The translations under genes were made by a program, and so were the position numbers. This document shows, one piece after another, positions 1 to 4,525 of a stretch of DNA of 5,768 nt. Source of the stretch: Candidatus Iainarchaeum sp. (lineage in GTDB: Archaea > Iainarchaeota > Iainarchaeia > Iainarchaeales > JAFGBZ01). The notes under the pieces were generated by a model, which made no database searches, was not told the origin of the DNA, and worked only from the letters and a program-made list of their open reading frames with translations. The stretch is from NCBI GenBank assembly GCA_016218635.1, contig JACRDJ010000063.1, forward strand, positions 1-5,768, read 5' to 3'. Position 1 is the stretch's first letter. The number at the start of each line of letters is the position of its first letter.

Positions 1-2951
1 AAGAATTCGCCTAAGGATGGGCGGGTTCGGTCGGGGTTGATTTGGGTGATGTGGATGCGGGTGCCCGGCATGGGCTGGCCGTCCTGGGGTCCGCCGACAA
101 AGCGTGCCTGCAGGTGAAGCACCTGGGGGAACCGGGAGGGAACTTTTTCGGAAGGGAATGAAGTGAATTCCTGTCCCTGTTCGGTGAATGCCTCGAATGA
201 AACGGGTCCGGCCCCGGTGGAAAGCGTCTGTTGTTCGAATTTGAACGGGAACTGTATTTCGCCCGCGGTTTGGGTGGCCTGGATGCCGATGCGGCCGCTG
301 ACGTCTTTGTGGTCGCTCCAGTTTCCGGAGTCCAGTTCAGGGGTTTCGAATACTGCCTGGCTTCCGGTGGCTGATTGCAGGTCCGCGTTTTTGATTTCGT
401 ATGAAGTGAATGCGATTTCTTCGGCGGGAATGCTTCCTCCGCTGGCGGTCGGCCGGTTTCCGACCTTAAAGAGCGCGTGGCTTTTGTCCGTTCCGGAATT
501 GTTTTTGAGGCGGAATGTGAACCGGTAATCGTCGTTGAGGCGGACCTGGTAGGGCTCCAAAAGGAACACGTTGTTCTTCTGGTCCAGCACGTTTTGGTCA
601 AAGCAGAATTCGTTTTCGCAGGGAGGCGTGGCGGTCGTGGGAAAGAATACCTGCGTGTAGGTGTCCGCGTAGAGGCCTTTCTTGGCGGGAACGCTTTCCG
701 CGGTTCCCAGCTGGGCATCCGCCGGGTCACGGTAGTAATTGGAGTCCGAAATTCCCCAGGCGCGGAAGTAGAGGGGGAGTTCGGTTTGGGGCGCGGTGGT
801 GGAAGGAATTTTGACTTCCACGCGGAACTGGGTGATTCCGGCGGGCAGGCTGTTCCATCGGAGGTTCATCCATTTCGCGTGCGCTCCCGTTTGGGGTAAA
901 TCGTTTTGGGCCTGCGGGTCATAGGTTTGCCCTTTCTCCACCACGGCTCCGGGGGCGTTGGGTTCCCCTAAAAACCAGGGGTCATCTTCGAGGCGGTCCG
1001 CGTTGGCGGTTCGGACATGCGCGCCGGCCTGCGGGAATGCTTTCGGGGAACGGATTTCAAACGTGGCCCAGTAAACGCCGGCGGGCTGGGGGGCGTCCGT
1101 GGGTTGCCCGGTTGCTTTTTCCGTGAGTTCCACGAAGCGGATGGCGGGTGCATCCCCGGTAATCTGTTTTTCGAGCACGGCATTCAGTACAATGCTTTGT
1201 CCGCCGCGAAGAATGAATGAGGGGGTCTTGAAGGAAAGGAAGTCGGGGTGCCTGATTTCAAAGAACACTTCCCGGTTGGCTTTAAGCGCGGCGGCCAGGG
1301 TTCCTTCCGCGGTGGCGCTGAATTCCTCCAGCACATCTCCGGAAAGCGATTTGACCTGCACGGTGGCCCGGGAAACGGGCTGATTGAATGAATCCTTAAT
1401 GAATGCATTGAGGGAAACCGTTCCGGCGGCCAGGGTCACGGAAACGGTCTGGGCCTTCGGATTTTCTTCCACGGTGAATGCGGCTGAATCGGTTTCCATC
1501 CATCCTTTCTGCACTCTCACCTTGTACGTGCCGGGCGGAATTCCGGAAAACCGGGTTGTTCCCTCCGCGTCCGTGTATGCGGTCGGCACCCCGGCTACGG
1601 CCATCCCGCTTTGGGGGTGAATGAAGTATACGGATGCGTTTTCCACGGGGCCGTTTTCATCGTCATGGACTTCCACGGTGAGTTGCCCGCAGGTTTGGGG
1701 CGTGCAGGGTTCAAGGGAAAGCGTGGTTTCCTCCGTTTGTCCGCGGGTCTGAATGGAAATATTTTCCGGTGCGGAGGGCTTGTATTCTTCCGCAAATGCC
1801 TGCACTTCATAGTCGTCCGGCTCGTCCACTTTGAATAGGGCTTGGGTGGTCCATTCATCGAGTTCAATTTCCTGCTGGAGGATTCCATGCCGGGAGAGGC
1901 GGATGGTGGCCGGAATACTTTCCGTGGTCTGGGCATCCACGGCGTTCACGGTGATTTCCGCAAACGATTCCTCGGAGAGTTCGAGCACTATCCGTTTGGT
2001 TGGTTCCGCCAGGGTGACGGTGGCGTTTTTTTGCCCGAAATTTCCGGCGGGCGCGCGGGCGCTGATCAGATAGGTTCCAAGGGGCTGGTCGGGGAAATAG
2101 GCTTCCCCGGTCGCATCCGTGAGCCCGGAATCAATGGGATGGCGGTCGGTTTCCTGCAGTTCCACGGAGATGCCGGAGAGCGGCCGGCGGGTGTCCTGGT
2201 TGATGACGCTTACCACCAGGGTGGCGGTCGGGACATCGGTTTCCAGTGCGGAAAGCGTGATGGTGGAATCGCGAAGCGAAAGCAGGTCCTGGCGCGAACG
2301 GTATCCGGCGGCGTTCACCGTGTAGGAAAGCGAACCGCAGTTGAAGGGGATTTCCAGTGTCACTTCCCCGCTGGTGACTCCCGAAAAACGGGTCTGGGAG
2401 AGTTCGGCTTTCGGGTTCGTGCAGGCAAACGAAACATCGAGGGCAATTCCGCGTAAGGGGGTTCCGTTGGGGGCCACAAACCGGATGGTCTTGGGGGTGG
2501 TGTCGGATGCGGTTAAGGGAACCATTTCCACGGTTTTTTTTACCCGGGCCCCGTTCACGGGCACCGTGAACTGGATGGGCGTGAAGCCGTCCTGGGTGAG
2601 CGAAACGCTCATCAGTGTCCCGAGTTCAATGGACTCAAATGCGGCGGTTCCGTCCGCGGCCGTTTTTTTTTCCTCCGAATAATTTTCGCCCTTCACAACG
2701 ATCCGGGCGCCTGGCATCGGTTGCCCCCCGGACATGACCGTAAGTTCAAGGGTTCCGGTCGTTTCCGTCTGAATAATCGCGGGCGGGAACAGCACGGGCG
2801 CCAGCAGGGCAAAGAGCGCGAGCAGAACGATTCCGATGAAAATGTAGAAGGAAGGGATTACTTTGTCAATGGGATCAATGACGGCGTAAACGGGGATTCC
2901 CCTCTCTTCCAGCCAGTCCAGTGCGGCGTACCAGCGGTCCTGCAATGTCAA
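1..2951 (-). CDS. Large membrane-anchored surface protein with tandem carboxypeptidase-regulatory-like domains (partial, 3' end outside window)
   Basis: An uninterrupted frame of 983 codons runs off the left edge without a stop. The frame opens after a TAA at 2967-2969, and the only usable starts before the membrane segment are TTG at 2951 and TTG at 2945; the first in-frame ATG lies beyond the membrane segment. Numbering from 2951, residues 1-34 are a short, probably cytoplasmic stretch containing the juxtamembrane motif GIPVYAVIDPIDKVIPSF, and residues 35-58 form one hydrophobic helix (signal anchor). A series of roughly 80-95-residue beta domains follows. Those near 243-320 (TDATGEAYF...LGTYLISA) and 421-510 (TDAEGTTRFSGIPPGTYKV) show the carboxypeptidase-regulatory-like pattern clearly. 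Those near 66-145, 150-240, 325-415 and 510-595 are weaker. Residues 600-983 look like further Ig-type beta structure. Sequons such as NAT, NAS, NIS, NNS and NWS and two C-x4-C pairs fit an extracellular location. A role in adhesion or the cell envelope is inference. I recall similar anchors in DPANN surface proteins but cannot verify this. Confidence 0.88.
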   Translation of the reverse strand, partial: MTLQDRWYAALDWLEERGIPVYAVIDPIDKVIPSFYIFIGIVLLALFALLAPVLFPPAIIQTETTGTLELTVMSGGQPMPGARIVVKGENYSEEKKTAADGTAAFESIELGTLMSVSLTQDGFTPIQFTVPVNGARVKKTVEMVPLTASDTTPKTIRFVAPNGTPLRGIALDVSFACTNPKAELSQTRFSGVTSGEVTLEIPFNCGSLSYTVNAAGYRSRQDLLSLRDSTITLSALETDVPTATLVVSVINQDTRRPLSGISVELQETDRHPIDSGLTDATGEAYFPDQPLGTYLISARAPAGNFGQKNATVTLAEPTKRIVLELSEESFAEITVNAVDAQTTESIPATIRLSRHGILQQEIELDEWTTQALFKVDEPDDYEVQAFAEEYKPSAPENISIQTRGQTEETTLSLEPCTPQTCGQLTVEVHDDENGPVENASVYFIHPQSGMAVAGVPTAYTDAEGTTRFSGIPPGTYKVRVQKGWMETDSAAFTVEENPKAQTVSVTLAAGTVSLNAFIKDSFNQPVSRATVQVKSLSGDVLEEFSATAEGTLAAALKANREVFFEIRHPDFLSFKTPSFILRGGQSIVLNAVLEKQITGDAPAIRFVELTEKATGQPTDAPQPAGVYWATFEIRSPKAFPQAGAHVRTANADRLEDDPWFLGEPNAPGAVVEKGQTYDPQAQNDLPQTGAHAKWMNLRWNSLPAGITQFRVEVKIPSTTAPQTELPLYFRAWGISDSNYYRDPADAQLGTAESVPAKKGLYADTYTQVFFPTTATPPCENEFCFDQNVLDQKNNVFLLEPYQVRLNDDYRFTFRLKNNSGTDKSHALFKVGNRPTASGGSIPAEEIAFTSYEIKNADLQSATGSQAVFETPELDSGNWSDHKDVSGRIGIQATQTAGEIQFPFKFEQQTLSTGAGPVSFEAFTEQGQEFTSFPSEKVPSRFPQVLHLQARFVGGPQDGQPMPGTRIHITQINPDRTRPSLGEF

Positions 2952-3097
2952 AAAACCACGATAGTATTAGCGTATTGGGGGTTAAAAGAATTGCCCTTGG
3001 TCCCCCGTGGCATTATAATTCCCTGGCGGTCTCAAGGCTTTGCAGGTATTGGTTCCGGGTCATCCTGTTCCTGACTCAAGCTCAGCCGGCCATTCCA
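2952..3097 (-). promoter_or_regulatory. Intergenic region with candidate TATA elements and an inverted repeat ending in a T6 tract
   Basis: This is the gap between the repeat-protein gene and the large surface-protein gene, read on the minus strand. Two TATA-like elements are visible: AATTATAATG at 3020-3011 and CTTTTAA at 2988-2982. The second would place a start site near 2958, leaving a leader of only 7-14 nt before the TTG start, and no Shine-Dalgarno sequence is present. CCACGGGGG (3010-3002) can pair with CCCCC (2981-2977) or, through its CCACG part, with CGTGG (2960-2956), which is followed at once by six T residues (2955-2950). The T tract could end transcripts from the upstream repeat gene, because archaeal termination needs mainly a U-rich tract. 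It overlaps the proposed start codon. Assigning either TATA element is inference. Confidence 0.35.
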
Positions 3098-4027
3098 TTA
3101 TTTTTTCTTTCTGAAAAAGCGTGTGGCTTTTCGGAAGAATCGTTTGATTCTCTCGCTTAAGCGGTTTGAATTCTCTTTGAATGCGGCATTAACTTCGGTT
3201 TGGGAAAAGCCGCCCTGGATTAATTCGCGTGCCGTGCATCCGGAGCGAAGCAATTCCCCTACACGAAAACCGGCATCCCGTAATTCTCTCGCGCCATATC
3301 CTGCAAACCGTAATGACCCCAAGCCATACCCGTCTTTTCTTAATTTTTCTGCACGGTAGCCGCGTTTTCTTAAATCTCTCACTGAAGTGTGATGGTAAAC
3401 CGGCCCGCCATCGCCCGAGGCGATTTTGTTCTCACGAATGCGTTCCCGGGTCTCGATGGCATTCAAATCACTTGGCGTGAATCCGGCAGCCAATAATTCA
3501 CGTTCGCTATAACCGGCGTCGCTTACCTCAAACACGTTGAACCCGCAAATTCTTAAATCAACCGCACTATACCCGGAACTCCTTAATTCATTCAGGCAAA
3601 AGCCGGAATTAGCCAGCTCTCCGGCATCAAATCCTGCACGAAGGACTTCATTGGCATCCACGCCCGCTTCAAGCAATTCCTTCACATTGAATCCGGACTT
3701 TCTTAGTTCAGTTGCATCATACCCGAGTTGCTTTAACTCACCCAAACCAAATCCCTGCTTTCTTAACCGGCTCACATCATACCCGAGCTTTTCCAATTCG
3801 GCTCTTGGAAATCCTCCAAAATTCAGTTCATCTGCCGTGAGCCCCCTGGCAGCAAGCCTTCTGAGGTTCAGGCCTTTTGCCAGCAACGCCCTGGCCGGCT
3901 GGGGGTGCTTGGACAAACTTAAAACAACTCCCGCCACCTGCGGACCCGTCAACGGATTTAATTCCCGTTTAACCATTCTTGCCTTTGAAACGGGCGGCAA
4001 TCGGAACCTGCTTTTCGGCACCGGCAT
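3098..4027 (-). CDS. Decapeptide-repeat protein with strongly basic C-terminal tail, function unknown
   Basis: This is a complete 309-residue frame from ATG at 4027 to TAA at 3098-3100. I do not recognise a named family. Residues 1-51 are a basic, Pro-containing N-terminus. Residues 52-191 hold 14 gap-free 10-residue units with consensus G-[FY]-x-x-x-E-L-[RK]-x-[AS], with Gly at 52, 62, 72 and so on to 182. A charged, Gly-containing linker follows (192-222), then six more units with Gly at 223-273. The end, RIKRFFRKATRFFRKKK, has 10 basic and four Phe residues in 17. There is no signal peptide or membrane helix, so it is probably cytoplasmic. The regular helix-turn pattern suggests an elongated scaffold for protein binding, and the tail could bind membrane or nucleic acid; both are inference. 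A TATA box centred 26 bp upstream and the lack of a Shine-Dalgarno support this start and a leaderless mRNA. TTA/TTG Leu and AGA/AGG Arg codons are much commoner than in both neighbours, which suggests a different origin or expression regime. Confidence 0.85.
   Translation of the reverse strand: MPVPKSRFRLPPVSKARMVKRELNPLTGPQVAGVVLSLSKHPQPARALLAKGLNLRRLAARGLTADELNFGGFPRAELEKLGYDVSRLRKQGFGLGELKQLGYDATELRKSGFNVKELLEAGVDANEVLRAGFDAGELANSGFCLNELRSSGYSAVDLRICGFNVFEVSDAGYSERELLAAGFTPSDLNAIETRERIRENKIASGDGGPVYHHTSVRDLRKRGYRAEKLRKDGYGLGSLRFAGYGARELRDAGFRVGELLRSGCTARELIQGGFSQTEVNAAFKENSNRLSERIKRFFRKATRFFRKKK
3182..3361 (-). repeat. Second block of 6 tandem decapeptide-coding units
   Basis: Residues 223-282 resume the same motif after a 31-residue linker, for example GYRAEKLRKD, GYGARELRDA and GFRVGELLRS. 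The offset between the last Gly of block one (182) and the first of block two (223) is 41 residues, so the phase slips by one residue across the linker. Units in this block carry more Arg/Lys than those in block one. Confidence 0.88.
3455..3874 (-). repeat. First block of 14 tandem decapeptide-coding units (30-nt period)
   Basis: Residues 52-191 of the repeat protein follow a strict 10-residue period with no insertion or deletion over 14 units. Typical units are GYDATELRKS, GFNVKELLEA and GFDAGELANS. The DNA units have diverged: synonymous codons differ from unit to unit, so this is not a recent exact tandem duplication. Conserved positions are Gly1, aromatic 2, Glu/Asp6, Leu7 and a small residue at 10. 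Confidence 0.9.
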
Positions 4028-4048
4028 ACCCCGTTAACGCATTCAGAC

Positions 4049-4057
4049 TATAAAAAA
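4049..4057 (-). promoter_or_regulatory. Archaeal TATA box for the repeat-protein gene (leaderless promoter), possibly bidirectional
   Basis: On the minus strand the sequence is TTTTTTATA, centred at 4053, exactly 26 bp before the A of the ATG at 4027. Archaeal TATA boxes typically lie about 26 bp upstream of the start site, so transcription would begin at or next to the start codon. No Shine-Dalgarno sequence precedes the ATG. On the plus strand the same bases read TATAAAAAA and would predict a start site near 4079, at the edge of the hairpin-rich region. No clear BRE decides the direction. Confidence 0.5.
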
Positions 4058-4096
4058 CCATATTCAGCCGTTTAATCCATTCCGAACCGCGGTGCT

Positions 4097-4115
4097 CGGA
4101 AAACCCTGTTTTCCG
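4097..4115. other. Perfect 8-bp stem hairpin, CGGAAAAC-CCT-GTTTTCCG
   Basis: The two 8-nt arms are exact complements separated by a 3-nt loop. On the plus strand the stem can extend by one U-G pair (4096 with 4116), which would be A-C on the minus strand. The left arm overlaps an alternative pairing, TTCCGA (4080-4085) with TCGGAA (4096-4101), so the two structures are mutually exclusive. Confidence 0.6.
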
Positions 4116-4154
4116 GACATCCCCAGTTTGAGGTTGCGGGTAAACCTTGTTTAG

Positions 4155-4210
4155 CGCACCTACGAATCCGAATGGATTCGTCCGGTCCTCCTGACCCTCC
4201 CCCGGGTGCG
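4155..4210 (+). ncRNA. Candidate structured RNA element with a three-way junction
   Basis: Three nested helices are visible. P1 pairs CGCACCT (4155-4161) with GGGTGCG (4204-4210), seven pairs with one terminal U-G. P2 is the perfect hairpin CGAATCCGAATGGATTCG (4163-4180), a 7-bp stem with a GAAT loop. P3 is GGTC-CTCCT-GACC (4184-4196). The junction strands are A, UCC and CUCCCCC. The P1 wobble pair forms only in plus-strand RNA, which is weak support for that strand. No known riboswitch or RNA family is recognised. The alternative is intergenic DNA palindromes with no RNA role. Confidence 0.3.
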
Positions 4211-4230
4211 GTTGAGGGGTCTTAACCTTT

Positions 4231-4242
4231 GGCCTTCAGGCC
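4231..4242. other. Short hairpin GGCC-TTCA-GGCC
   Basis: This is a perfect 4-bp GC stem with a 4-nt loop, 20 nt after the three-way-junction candidate. It is short enough to occur by chance, and is listed because it continues the series of inverted repeats in this intergenic region. Confidence 0.4.
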
Positions 4243-4267
4243 GACACATTATTTTTGTAGAGGGATA

Positions 4268-4287
4268 CCGCCACCTTTAGGTGGCGG
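4268..4287. other. Strong perfect hairpin CCGCCACC-TTTA-GGTGGCGG
   Basis: This is an 8-bp, mostly GC stem with a 4-nt loop, the most stable-looking inverted repeat in the window. No T tract follows on the plus strand, so it is not a standard intrinsic terminator there. Its right arm contains the GTG (4281) that opens the 43-codon ORF, and it is followed directly by GGATG, so a plus-strand RNA hairpin would bury the possible start region. A translation-control role is inference. Confidence 0.6.
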
Positions 4288-4412
4288 AGGATGTCATTGA
4301 ACGAATTCCCGAAATCGTTTACGTCAATCAATTCAACTGCTCCACTCCCTGGGACGCCATCAACCTCATCTTCAAAACCAGCCCAGGATTCGGAATGGTC
4401 ACACTAAATTGA
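4281..4412 (+). pseudogene. 43-codon ORF with coding-like codon use; possible gene remnant or small protein
   Basis: The frame GTG 4281 to TGA 4410-4412 encodes a peptide beginning VAEDVIERIPEIVYVNQFNC and ending TSPGFGMVTLN. Its codons (GTC, ATC, TTC, AAC, CTC, GCC, CCC) match the C-rich third positions of the two large neighbouring genes, unlike random intergenic DNA. A TAG lies directly upstream of the GTG, inside the hairpin, so the frame is cut off at its 5' side. This looks like the C-terminal end of a once longer protein, or less likely a genuine small protein. No Shine-Dalgarno precedes the GTG. A second frame from ATG 4291 has weaker codon character. No family is recognised. Confidence 0.35.
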
Positions 4413-4476
4413 AGAACACTTAACCCAAAGCAGGCCAAAAGAACAGAGTCATACGCGCGGTCACGTAACAATCAAC

Positions 4477-4490
4477 CCTTTTTAAAAAGG
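4477..4490. terminator. 14-bp perfect palindrome with T5/A5 tracts, possible bidirectional terminator
   Basis: CCTTTTTAAAAAGG reads the same on both strands, so each strand carries a T5 run. On the minus strand the run lies about 38 nt past the stop codon of the surface-type gene (4526), in the right place for a U-tract-dependent archaeal terminator. If a plus-strand transcript comes from the intergenic region, the palindrome would also sit at its 3' side. T5 is short, and the element could instead be an AT-rich protein-binding site. Confidence 0.35.
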
Positions 4491-4525
4491 ATTTCTGCAG
4501 AGTGGATTTTGCGGGTAAATGGGTT

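Larger units (their letters stand above)
4028..4525. other. 498-bp intergenic region rich in perfect inverted repeats
   Basis: This region contains no long gene. It holds the TATA element (4049-4057), overlapping inverted repeats at 4080-4101 and 4097-4115, a short hairpin 4141-4153 (TAAAC/GTTTA), a three-way-junction candidate at 4155-4210, hairpins at 4231-4242 and 4268-4287, a 43-codon ORF (4281-4412) and a 14-bp palindrome (4477-4490). Each stem has a different sequence, so this is not one repeat copied several times. I see no tRNA, C/D-box or CRISPR signature. The stretch 4413-4476 shows nothing I can assign. Confidence 0.6.

Noticed and set aside
11..730. Minus-strand 239-codon frame starting MTRRMPSWEPRK
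   Set aside because: It lies wholly inside the large surface gene in another frame and is dominated by Pro, Ser, Thr, Arg and Lys, typical of an out-of-frame reading of C-rich third positions.
1842..2456. Plus-strand 204-codon frame rich in Gly, Arg and Phe
   Set aside because: It is antisense to a continuous, domain-bearing minus-strand gene, and its composition is that expected from the reverse complement of that gene.
3537..4037. Plus-strand 166-codon frame opposite the repeat protein
   Set aside because: It stays open because the 30-nt repeat units have no stop in that antisense frame. It mirrors the repeat and has no independent coding character.
4191..4196. AGGAGG on the minus strand in the P3 loop as a Shine-Dalgarno site
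   Set aside because: No ATG, GTG or TTG lies at a suitable distance downstream on the minus strand, so it cannot decide a start codon.
4155..4210. Possible tRNA, because of the 7-bp closing stem and the GATTCG motif
   Set aside because: The element is only 56 nt, lacks an anticodon arm and T arm in the right order, and no CCA-adjacent acceptor layout is present on either strand.
4097..4247. Possible archaeal H/ACA or C/D guide RNA
   Set aside because: No kink-turn pattern, no C box (RTGATGA) and no convincing ACA at the right distance from a pocketed hairpin. The ACA at 4245-4247 follows only a 4-bp stem.
4080..4287. CRISPR array or a simple repeat family
   Set aside because: The inverted repeats differ in sequence and spacing, and there are no direct repeats separated by unique spacers.
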